From contig NW_024041484.1 in assembly GCF_014851395.1 (NCBI RefSeq), positions 248,001-312,000 of the forward strand: 64,000 nt of DNA, written 5' to 3'. Shown here one piece after another: positions 14,101 through 26,100 of this stretch (its first letter is position 1; the number at the start of each line of letters is the position of its first letter). Both the position numbers and the translations under genes were made by a program. Source of the DNA: Micropterus salmoides (taxonomy: Eukaryota > Chordata > Actinopteri > Centrarchiformes > Centrarchidae). The notes under the pieces are model-generated. The model made no database searches. It worked only from the letters and a program-made list of their open reading frames with translations, and had not been told where the DNA came from.

Positions 14101-17100
14101 AAATTAAAATAAATAAATAAAACAGTAAGCGTGTGTGTGCGTGTGTGTGTTAAAAACTAAAAATATATTAAAAATAAAATAAATAAATAAAACAGTAAGT
14201 GTATGTGTGTGTGTGTGTGTGTGTGTTAAAAAAATAAAATGAAACAGTAAGCGTGTGTGTGTTTGTGTTAAAAAATAAAATATATTAAAATTAAAATAAA
14301 TAAATAAAACAGTAAGCGTGTGTGTGCGTGTGTGTGTTAAAAAATAAAGATATATAAAAATAAATAAATAAATAAAACAGTAACGTGTGTGTGTTACCAT
14401 CATCATCTGTCATTCATCACACTGTAGACCAGATAAAGGTAGACCTCCTTCTTGTAACAGTTAAAGCCAAACAAACAAACAAACGTAAAAATATCAGGCC
14501 TAGCAAACCTGAAGATTTAGTGTTATGTGTTACCAATTAAATTCCTTATTTGATCTACAGATAATTTGTTACTGAACCTGAGCCTGATAGATCCAGACTC
14601 CACTTAGTTTAGTGTAGGTCGATTGGAATGCAAGTGTTCCACTCTAATACGTCAACATATTTCTATTCTTCTGATTTCTTTGGTGAAGATGAGAAAGAGG
14701 ATAGCATCCTGGGAAGTATCCTGCTTCCCAGCTTCCACATCTCCATGTTGTCGGTGGATGACCACATCAGCAGGAAATACGCCTTCAAGGTAAAACACAA
14801 GTGTCGTGACAAAAAGGTTTGGGGACGGTATGCACATTCACTGCACCAAAAGAAATAGCCCCTTCATGTTGAGGAAAAGTAATGCAGCTTGTTAATCAGT
14901 GAGCTTTAGAGGTATTGGTAGGTGTGTCATGCTAACTGATTCCTCTACTTCCAGGCTTTATGCCTGCAGGCAAAAGCAGAGAACCACATCATGACATATA
15001 GGAAGTTAGCTGGGCACCTCAGTGTCATTCTTCACACGCACACTCACTCATACTGTACATAAACACGCTCCTCTGCCAGGAATGATGTAAAGACTCTGCT
15101 GGTTTCTCATGGTCACCATCCAGCACTGTTTTTCACACTGCTGTTGTGTCTCCTCTCTCTGGCCCTCTCTCTCTCTGTCTCCTCCTCCTCCTACTGTTTA
15201 TCTCTCTCTCACTGTCATTATTACCCCCCCTCCGTACTCTGCTAGGCCACTCACCCCAACATGCGGACCTATTATTTCTGCACTGACACAGCCAAAGAGA
15301 TGGAGTCCTGGATGAAAGTTATGACGGATGCTGCCCTCGTTCACACTGAACCTGTCAGAAGGTCAGTACTCACTACAGGGAGGTGCCCACACACAAATGA
15401 AATATGAGACACACAATCACCATGGTGCAACCAAATATTTAGATTCTCCAGATTAGAGTGCTCTAATATTCATGTCCTGTGTCCTGTGCTCTAATGTCAT
15501 GTCCTTGCCTTGTTAAGAGTTCCCTCTTATTCACTCCTCAACTAAGAGACACAGTATACAGGGTAATATTGTGTTCCATGAAGGAGCTCATCATATTCAC
15601 AGTTCATTTATTACACTGAGTGACAGGACCATAATTTAAAAGGGAAAGCATTTTGTGACATATGTTGGATTGAATAAACTGGCAGCAGACTGCAGGGACA
15701 CAGTCCTCCTCCCAGTAGCATTTTTTTTTATACAAAGGTATAAAAAGAGATTAAAAAATGGCAGTTTTCCTTCTTTAATCACTGATTTAATGCAGCTTGA
15801 TTTACATTTTTGTGTTAAGGGGTTACGCCCATGGTTTGAATTACGGGGGGGATCGGGGAGGTCTGACCCCCCCCTAGTTAAGGCTTGGACCCCCCTAAAA
15901 GAGGCAAAAACAACAGTTCAGGGGGGTCTTTCATACCTGTATTTGTAAATATTACAATATATTTCCCATACTCATGCCTTATATTCAAGAATCTTAAAAT
16001 ACGATTTCAGACACCCCTAAAATAGACCGTACCATTTCCAAACTTTGACGTTAGTTGAACATCTGTCTACCCACATCACTCGCACCTGCAGCTGCTCCTG
16101 TCCAGTCAACCACACGCTGGTGGTTACACTGTAGGTTAATGTCAGTAGTTTGCTATCTAGCTGCTTTAAGACACTTTCCTACCTTCAGAGTTTCATAATT
16201 AGCATTTCTTTTACTTAAAATTAGCCATCTAATGTTAGCTAGCTGAGAGCCCATCTAATATTTTATCTAATTGTCAGCTCACACTGGCGCTCAGGCATGA
16301 GCAGTGAAATTGATTAGTTATTGTAGAGAAACATTTTGACTTCAATATAGAGTTTATTATTTCATTTGAAATCTTTTGTGAGTCTTTTTAAAATAAGCAG
16401 CCATATGTTTTCACTCTGGAATTCAGAAGTTTTACCTGCCCCGGTAAATGTTCAAATCCAGGTTTGTTATTTCAAATTTATTCAGTTTCAGTTTTTTATG
16501 TAACGCCAATTCAAAAGTCATCTCATTGCACTTTTTATACAGAGCAGGGAAGAGATCCAACAATCCCCAAAACCCCAATAATGTCTGACTACTGCTTTAT
16601 TGAACATTATATTACATTGTATTCACAGTCAACATGAGCAAGAGGAAAGAAGATATTTGCAAAAATAGATTAAGTTGAAACTTTAAAGTTAAAATGATAA
16701 GAATTAGGAATTAGAGATGATAATGCAGCCTAAGTTTTATGGTTGTGTCTTTGGTTCTGGTTCAGCATTGTGTGGGTCTGTGTTTCAGCGTTTTGGTGGT
16801 CTGCTGTTGTGTGGTATGAGGCACCCATCAACTGGTGGAATGAATTTGACTTATCATCTACAGTGAACTGGCTAAAACCTTCACTGAGAATGAACGAGTT
16901 AGCAGTTAGAGTTAGTATGCGGTATTCAAAAACATTGCAGTCTCTCTTTTTGCTTTAAGGTGTGTGTGTTTATGTTGCTTATACATCCAAGTGTTGTCTG
17001 CCTTGGTGATGCTTTATTCTGCTATGGACAATAGAAAGCTATTTGATTTATGCATGTTGCACATGTTGCAGTATTCATAGCCCTTTGTATTTATTGTAAG

Positions 17101-20100
17101 TCATTTTTGTTTCATTCTCTCACTGTTGTACTCCTTTTCTGGGTTTTGTGTCTATGTGACTAATTAGAACAATATTTTTTGAAATTGTTCCAGTATTGAG
17201 CGAGCAGCAGTGACACAGGACTGCAACGGTCAGAGTCTGTCTACTAAAAAGCTGACAGGCTCAAATTTTTATTAAGTGTCAAGTGACAACATGATGCAAA
17301 GTATCCCTACAGACTTTTTTTAAAAGAAAAATCCTTTTTGTTTAACCAGAAACAGTCAACGTCACCAGACTCCTTTGACAAAAAATAAAAAGCTAACAGG
17401 TAGGTGGTGCCAGACCAGCCACTCCTATCTTTTGGGAGGTACTACTGTATAATGAGGCAATTGCCCGCAAGGATTACATTGCAGTCATGTTTCACTTCTG
17501 CTGACTTGCTCAATACCGGACCAATTTCAAAAAGGGTTGTCCAAATTAGTCACATACACACAAAAACATGGGAAAACAGGGTCTAGGTTTAAAATAACAA
17601 AGTTACCCTTTGGGGCTACAGTTTTGGTGGTAGAAAAGAAAAGGTTTGACCTCCAAATAAAGGGGTTTAGATCGTCTAGTAAAGATGTTTGCTTGTTTAC
17701 TTGTCTGATCTAACTGATCATCTGACTGCCCATGTTTTTTGTCATAGGGATGTTGCGATGAAGCGTCAGAAGATTGCTAAATTAAAAACGTTTGAAAGTT
17801 AGAAAAAACTGCTTATTCTCCATCCTACACAATAGTATCCCATATACAGTAGATTGTGTACAGTGTGTGCTTGATCTAATGTTTTCAGTGAGCATCACAC
17901 TGAGGGAAATATTTTCAGCTTTAAAGTATTGGATGTAAATATGAAGTTAGCTGCAACCCTAACGACCATAATTATTCCTTGTTAACACAGTACCCAGTTG
18001 GCCAGGACTCCCTGCACTGTCAGGGATTTCTGACAGAGATCAGAAAAGTCTAAGAAGTGGAAGGCCAGAAAGGAATGATGACCGAGATAGAATGTCTGTC
18101 AGACAAACATAGGACTTCTGACACTTAAGTCATCTTTCAAATCTCATAGAAAACTCTTTCCTTTATTCTTTGTCACATTCCTGTCTTTCTTTCATCCCAG
18201 ACTGGACAAGTTGAAAGTGGACCAACGGACACCTCAGGAGTTGAACAACTTACTGAACCACAGAGTCCTGACCCGGCCCGAGATCCAGAACAATGAACGC
18301 AACCGTGAGCCAGTGCGACAACACTCCCTATCTCGGGCTGACGACAAACGACAAAAAGACGTAGAGACGCACAATGGCCAGAGGGAGCGTGAGTACTACA
18401 CCTTACAGAGAGACGGGGAGAGGTTCTCCTTGAAGAAAGACGGCGTCAGCTACATGCTTCAGAAGGACGGAGAGAGGTATCTCCTCCACAAGGATGGAGA
18501 GAAGTACCTGTTGCGAAAAGATGGGGAGAAATCCTTGCTGCAGAAAGACGGAGAGGTGTGCACCATTCACAGGGATCTGAAGAAGTACGCTGTGCAGAAA
18601 GTAGACGAAAAGTATACAGTGACGCCAGCAGAAGACAAATACGCTCCATCTAACAATGGAGAGAAGTACCTGCTCGCGAAGGATGGAGAAAAATATGCAC
18701 TGCAGAAAGTAGGAGACAGGCACACACTCCAGAAAGATGGACAGAAATATGTGCCTCAAAAGGCAGTGAAGAGACAGCTGTCGTTAAAGGAGACAGAGAG
18801 GTACGGCACAATGAGGGAGACGGAGAATAAATATGGTACCATACAAGTTGTGGACAAATTCGGCACTCTGAAGGAAGTGAAGAAATACAGTACGCTACGA
18901 GAAGGGGATAAATATGCTGTTCTAAAAGACACAGAGAAATATGCTACGGTCCGTGGTGGGGATAAATATGGCTTCCAGGCAGACCCACGTGCAGAAAGGT
19001 CTCTGACTAAAATCAGCAGCATTAAGCTGCAGCCGGCTCAGGCTGCCGCCATCGCAGCCGCAGTGTCTGCCTCTCGCCAGGGCCAGGCCAACCTCAGTGT
19101 CCAAAAGCCTGTTCAGGTCAACAGCTCGGGGTCCGTGGCAGGGGAGCAGACAGGGGACTGCGGCCTGGCAGAGGTGGACAGCAGCCTGGGTGGGGGTCAA
19201 GGAAAGTCCCCTGTTCCAGGCCAGGAGCCAGAGAGGGGCCTGTCCAGGACCAACTCCATGCAGCAGCTGGAGCACTGGGTCCGCACACACAGAACGAGAG
19301 GACTGGACGATGACACCAGGAGGTGAGCCTGTTCTGTTCTTTTTCGGAGTCGTTTGGGGTTTTGCAGCATCCAAATGAGGGCTTCTGTACATAATGAGGA
19401 CTTTTTGTCCAGTCATCTCTTCTATAAGAGGAGAAGTCTGTGAGTGAGTCGGTTGAATGTTGGAGTTTGTCCATTGGCTTATGCTCTTTAAAAAACAAAT
19501 AGGCGCAAAGGAAATAGAACACTAGTGTATGAGTTTAGAGGATAAGGCTATCACTAGTGATTTAAACCTTTTTTGCCACTGTGGGGCAGCAGAACAGTTG
19601 CTGATTTACACACTTATCATTTAGACAGCAACATTAGCATTCACTTGGAGTGGTGTTTGTGTCCACTCTCTTTTTTCTGCTAAATGCTTCACTATATTCA
19701 CCAGCCGGTCTCTATCTGTGTGCTGGGGTGTACAGTGGACTTTTAGAGCTCCTGCTGCAGCTGAAAACCATGCTGTGAAACTGAACCAAAATAATAAAGT
19801 TGTGGGTCAGACAGATATACAGAACTTAGTATGAAGCCAAGGGGAGCTGCAGATTCAGCTGATATTTCTCTGTAGGTTCCTCACTACCAGAAACACCTTT
19901 CACATTGTTTTCACATTGTCATTCAGTACATTATTATAAGGTACATCCACTTTAAGAATTGTTATTTAAGTCACAGCTGTACAGCTGTATGTAGTTTAGC
20001 ATGACTTTATTTTTTTAAATCTTGTACATATGTAAATTGCTGCTTGATGATGTCATCAATATACAAATCAACACCTCACACAGTCTACCAACTTTTCGAG

Positions 20101-23100
20101 CAGGCTTCTGCTTCCCATGAAAACAGTTGCCCTGAACACAACACAATTGCTGACCAAGATGCATGAGAACATCAGAAATCAGGATTTAGAACTTAATAAC
20201 AGACTAAATAACAGTACAGGATGAATATTTTCCCAGTTATGGTAATGTATATTGGGTGACCTGTCCTACTTTTTTTTGCTGATTTAATATCAGGGATCTT
20301 CACACCCCAAATTCAAATGTGTAACTCTGTGTGCAACTGATTAAGATCAGTATGTGCACACTTAACTCATGATTTATGAAATTGCATTATTGCAAAACAT
20401 TAATTGCTGGACCAGTTAATCATGTCTTAATGCTAACATTGCTGTTGCATTCTTTTAATGTATGTTTTATTGCTCCATTTTATTATTTTATACAATCCTT
20501 TTATGGCGTATTTATTTATTTATAGAAGCTGCTAAGTTCTATGGTTTGCATCTTGTTGTATTTTATGTGCAATGACAATAAAGTCTCTATCTATATCTAT
20601 CTATCTAACCTCGTAATACCAATAGACCATTATGTTGAACTTGTCTAAGACATGTAACAGACAATTCCAGTGCTACTGTTGTTGTGTACAGTTAGAATTT
20701 GTTCATGTACAGTTGAGATATATCAACAAGACACAATGAGAACCATGGCTTCTTAATATATTTTAAGGCCACGGCACAAATTTCATCCTGACAGGTCTGC
20801 TCCCCCATAAGATTTCAAACGTTGTTTCATCTGCACCATTCCATCCATCGCTCCCCAAGTATCTTCCTCCGTCCTTGCCATGGCCTTATGGGCCATAGGC
20901 TGCTGAAAGCTTTTTGTGCCACCACAGATGTGTATCTCAGTTGGGAGCGATGGATCTTAGCTGTCTGTACCGAGGAACGCAGTGGAACAGAAGTGCAGAG
21001 CGCCAAATCTCGGTTTTCTCTCAGAGCTTCCCCTCTCCTCCTGCTGCCATGAATAAGTCATGGAAATAAGACTATAATGAGAGAAGAACCAGCGCAGTGC
21101 CACATTTGTCATCTTTATCAGCACTCTGTGGAGAAAGAGACAAACATTGTTATAGAACTAATTTGTTGGTACTGAGTCCTGCTTGTGTAAACGTAAAGGC
21201 CCATTTATACTCCTTGCGTAGGGTCTACGTACGTACCTACGCCGTAGGGTACAACTACAACTTAGGTTACTGTCTGACAACAATTTAACAATAAGGGTGA
21301 ATTCTCCCAAAACACATGTTTGAAGTCACTCATGTACAAATTGTTGTAGAAAACTATATGGTAACACTTAAAGGTTCAGTGTGTAATATTTCTGAGGATC
21401 TTTTGACAGAAATGCAATATAAGATCCATAACTATGTTTTCAGTGGTGTAAAGACCTTATATAATAAACCATTATGATTTATTACCTTCGAATGAGACAT
21501 TTCTATCTACATAACCTGGGTGTTTCTACTGTAGCTGAAAATGGACAAACAGTGCTACAGATGACGTTTCGCCACTAAGTTCTTCTTGTTCTACTTCTGG
21601 TAAAATTCTGACAGTGCAGACACTCATCACCAAGTTGAATATATACATTCAAAGAAAAAGAAGTAGTAATAATATACTTCAGGAGTCGGCAAATAAATTT
21701 TGCATTGGAGCAATATTTTCAACCATTAGATGGTGGATGCGAATATAAGACATAATACTGAATGTTATTGACATATTGTTCAGATAACTCAGTTGGTAAG
21801 GTGCCGTATGTGCCTGTACCATAAACTGTATAAAAAAGGCTGCAGCACCAAGTCCATGTTGATTTTAACAGATTCTTACCTTCAGCTGCGGTCTCAGGCC
21901 TGTTTGTCACTGTTACAAATTTATCACCACAAGCTTGGCTTTCTGTTGGTTTCCTCTTCTGGTATTGTTTAACACTTCTGTACATTTTTATTTGCTATTC
22001 ACATCACTTGTCAGTTGTCACTGATCCATCGCTGCGTTCCATCACATCAATTAAATGCTTTTGTGGCGCAGCAGCGATCAGCTGATTTTACTCACGGAGC
22101 CTCCGGCTGCAGCTGCTTCAGGCGTAGTTGGTTTGATCGGCTGGACGGGCAGCCTCTCTTTTCCTCTGTTTGTGATCTTTAGTGTATTAAATGACTTGTT
22201 TAAACAGACTCCTTACTCGTTTTATACTTGTGACTGTCATTTTTGGAGGAGGCTTGCGACTCACCAATAAAAGGAAAAAACACTCGCCGAGATCTTTCAA
22301 TTCAGTTTATTGAACGAAAGTTATCATAATAATTTTACGTTGTTTACTTTCAACACACATATCAAAAAAATACCTTAGATTCGTTTCCCACAAGTAATTT
22401 GGTCACTAAACTAATTCACTCCTCCTCTCTGATTCACATATAAAAACATTCACAAGCTGTGAATGTAACAACAATAAAAATAATAATAGGCTACCAATCA
22501 ACTACTATGACTTCAACAGGTGACATTTTATGCAAGGTATCGAATGAAGTACTCTATTGGTATTGGTATTACTGGTTACCACAAGGGTACTGGTTTTGGT
22601 ACTGGTATTGTTAAATTTTAAACAATACCCAACCCTAATAATAGCTTACATTGTATGTTCAGTATAAATGTTTATTTAATGTTTACAGCACTACCTCCAT
22701 CAGTATAACACTGTCATACTCACCACTCTTTTTAACACAAATCCTAGTTTCATTCACTTAATAAGAATATTTCCAACTTTGTTTTTACCACTAAGTTATT
22801 GTCAATGAAAAGGCAGAATTTTCACAATGGAAGGTGTGGGATCATACCTCAGGGAAACTTTTAACTTGTGTTGAGTTGTATTTACAGTACTACAGTACCA
22901 GAAAATGTAAAGTAGTAGTAGTAGTAGTAGTGAATGAACAGTATTTCTGTTAAAAGAGAAACTCAGAGCAGCACAGTGGTAACTAGGGTTGCCAATTTAT
23001 AAAATACACGTTTTACATTAAAGTATGAATGTAAATATATTCATTAATTTCCTCAAGTAGCATGCTTAATCAAGCTTTATCCCACATGGTAAATACTAGC

Positions 23101-26100
23101 TAGCAAAAGCTAGCAGAAGGTGTTACCACATTTTAAACTGTGTACATTGCTTTAGGCTGCTCTCCTGGTTAAATGAAACATCATAAAAGAATCAAATATA
23201 ACTGAACTGAAACGCGTGCTAGTACTACAGGATGTTTCATTGGGCTAACATACTGCTGCCTACCTCTATCTGTATCTGAACTTACATCTCTAAATTGCTG
23301 CACTCTCATTTGTGAGGTGTCCAGCCCTGTCTTTCTACATCAGTACATGAATAATAATAATAATGAACCGTTAGGTATTTATTACCTTAGCATGAGCCAT
23401 TTCTATCATATATACACGGGGTCCTCATACATGGACGTCGCATGTCGCTACAGTAACACAAACGGACAAACTGCTGCGTTTCGTCACCACGTTGAATACG
23501 TGTGAAGGAGGAGGAGAAGGAGAAGAAAGTTACTAAGTAAAATCAGTAGTTGTAGGGTTGGGCGATGTCTACAAAGAAACATCTAGATAGACGATGACAT
23601 AGTGTGGGGTGCGCAATGAAAACAAGAAACAGTCACACACACTAAATATGCAACACAGCACAGCCACGAGAGCTGGGATAATAATTAATTTAAATAGGTA
23701 ACTGAAAGAAAAGCATCAGGAATAATTCTACCAGGGACAACCTAAGTTTGTTTGTGTCTCTGTGTGTCTGTGTGCGTGTGGGTGAATGTGTCTGTATGTG
23801 TGTGTACATGTGTGTGCGCATAAGCCTGTTAAAGAATGTAGTTGTTAGTGAGAGTGGGGCGCCACGACTGTAACAGGCAGGCAAGAACCCCAGTAGCCAA
23901 TAGGGGTGGGAGAAAGAAAAAGAATAAATCAAATAAAAAAAAAAAAAAGACTCCCAGATGCACCACGATGCAAACGCAGAAGACCCCGACCCAAATGCCA
24001 GTTGACAACGTAATGCCGACGGAACACAAAAAGCGCGGAAGAGCAGCGCCCGGACCGACCGCGGCGCATAGACCATAGACCAGTGCTCCCCCCCCACCCA
24101 GCACCCCACCGCCGCGCAGCAAACAACCAAAATGCCCAAATGCCACACAATCATCAACACCAATGCACAAGTGACGAGCCCAACGCGCACACTGCGCGAG
24201 CACGGCGACACCCAATGCCCAGCAGCCCCCCGCGAATCCCGCGTGCGAGGTCGGGCAAACGAAAGAGAGCAAACGGAACAACACGACAGCGAAAGCCAGC
24301 AGAGAGAAACACCAGCAGCAAGTCCCAGCCCGGCAGCAAACGCGCCGCATAGGTCACCGTGCACCCGCCAATAAAAGTCTGCCGTCCCCCCAACTGCCGG
24401 AAAAAACTAAGGCCGCCGGCGCCAGCCGACATCCCCCATGCCCAGCACGCCCCCCGGCCGCCATGCAACACCAGCCAAACCAGCAACGAGGCAAAATCAA
24501 CTAGCTCAGCTGCAGGCCACCAACAACCCACCCACCCGTCAAGGGCCGAGAACTCCAGGCACAAACCCAGAACAAACCGGAGCACAGCCCTGCCCCACAC
24601 CCACACTGCACATCCCGAAAATTACTATATACCTCAGTATCCAGAGGGGTCCAACAACTGGCCGACAGAGAAATGGGGAAGCACGGATCCGAGGCCAACG
24701 AAGCAAAACAGGGACGCAAACAGGTCCCTCCAAGCCAACGAGGAAATGCCTCCCCCGGACTCCAATGCACAAACTAAACGCCCAACAGCCATCCAGAGAC
24801 CCTGCCCAGGGAAAAAGCATAATGCATCAAGATACATTGACAATCGCCCCACAATCCCACCACAGCCCACCAAACCGCAATCGGATCAACCCGCGCAGAG
24901 ACCCCCACCCCCACAAGCCAGGACACCCTTGTGCTTTGGGGTGTGTTGATGGTTACTTTGCAGTCGCGTCGCGGCCCTCTGGATTGTGGTTGTGTTGAGT
25001 CCTAGGGGCTAGGTGCATCTGCTGACTCCCCCCAACCCGAACCCACACACAGGACACACAGAGAGGCAGCCAAGCACCGAGCGCCACCACATCCGCACAG
25101 CGCGCGATTCAAAATCACCACCTGCGCACCGATACCAACAACCGCGCGACACCCAAGCAGAGTGGCTACCCACCCCGCAGCAGCGGCACGCCGAATACAG
25201 GGCAAACACCGGTCCCCCCGTCAAGCCCGCGCCCTAGGCATCCCGAGCGCTGCACCACCGCCCCCCGCCAACACCATGCCATCAACCAACATTTAAAAAA
25301 AAAAAATTAGAAAAAGTCCCCCACGCCTGCACCGCAATGCATCTAAGAATCAACCCACCCCCAGACACACCTACCGGCCGTACGGGACCCTGACCAGCAA
25401 GGCAGTACACACCCACCCCCATTAAGTGATAAAGTTGATCAAGGGGGACCAGAGAGATTGGAATTGTGTCAATTTGTTTTTTTTTTACAGCAGACATTTT
25501 CTCCATGCTAATGTGATCTATAAGGTGATTCCGATATTGGGTGATACTTATATTCTTTTTGGCCTTCCAGTCCATGAGGATAGTTTTCTTGGCGATGCAT
25601 AAGGCAGTGAGAAGCATGTATGATGTGTCAACCTCTATACTAATGTCAATTAGGTCCCCCAGCACGCAGAGTGATGGGGAAACTGGGACGGGGTAACTTA
25701 GCCATATCGATAGGTCTTCACATATCTTCTGCCAGGTGTACATTGCCACATAGCATGCATGTAACTATCAGATATGTTACCTGAGCAGTTCCGGCAGATG
25801 TTTGACTGCATAAGACCCATTCTGAACATCCTTTGTCCAGTATAGTGTGTTCTATGGAGAGTTTCATACTGTATAAGTTGTAGATTGGGATTTGTAGTCA
25901 TTCTAAAAGGTATTTAAACATATCTGCATCCAAAAGTTTTGGTCTGGACTAATGGATAGATCTGTCTCCCACTTTAAGAATGGGAGAGAGATTGAACTCT
26001 CTGTTTTTAACAGTAACATGTATACTTTTGATAACAGTTTTGGAGGCGAGAGTTTAAGAAAGTCTGTTATCATTGGAGGTAAATCTAAGTCCATTATTTT

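Larger units (their letters stand above)
8337..14688 (+). other. plekha5: intron 2 (6.4 kb)
   Basis: Contains short (TA)n at 8525-8541, (TC)n at 8641-8663, the Tc1 element (9218-10483), a dispersed repeat (about 11370-11620), a LINE tail (13825-13935) and the minisatellite (13955-14400). I see nothing recognisable in 8670-9215, 10500-11360 or 11625-13820. Confidence 0.75.

Noticed and set aside
13955..14400. CRISPR-like regular repeat array
   Set aside because: The units are simple-sequence GT/AT blocks of varying length in an animal intron, with no unique spacers.
14104..14406. 100-codon minus-strand frame through the minisatellite
   Set aside because: Pure translation of GT and TTTAT repeats; low-complexity Thr/His/Phe, not a gene.
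18403..18759. 118-codon antisense frame across exon 5
   Set aside because: A mirror of the repetitive coding sequence (Leu/Val/Phe-rich from Lys/Glu codons), with no independent support.
24083..25237. Several long open frames on both strands in the GC-rich block
   Set aside because: They overlap on all frames, are Pro/Arg/His- or Trp/Cys-rich, match no family, and follow from the extreme base composition.
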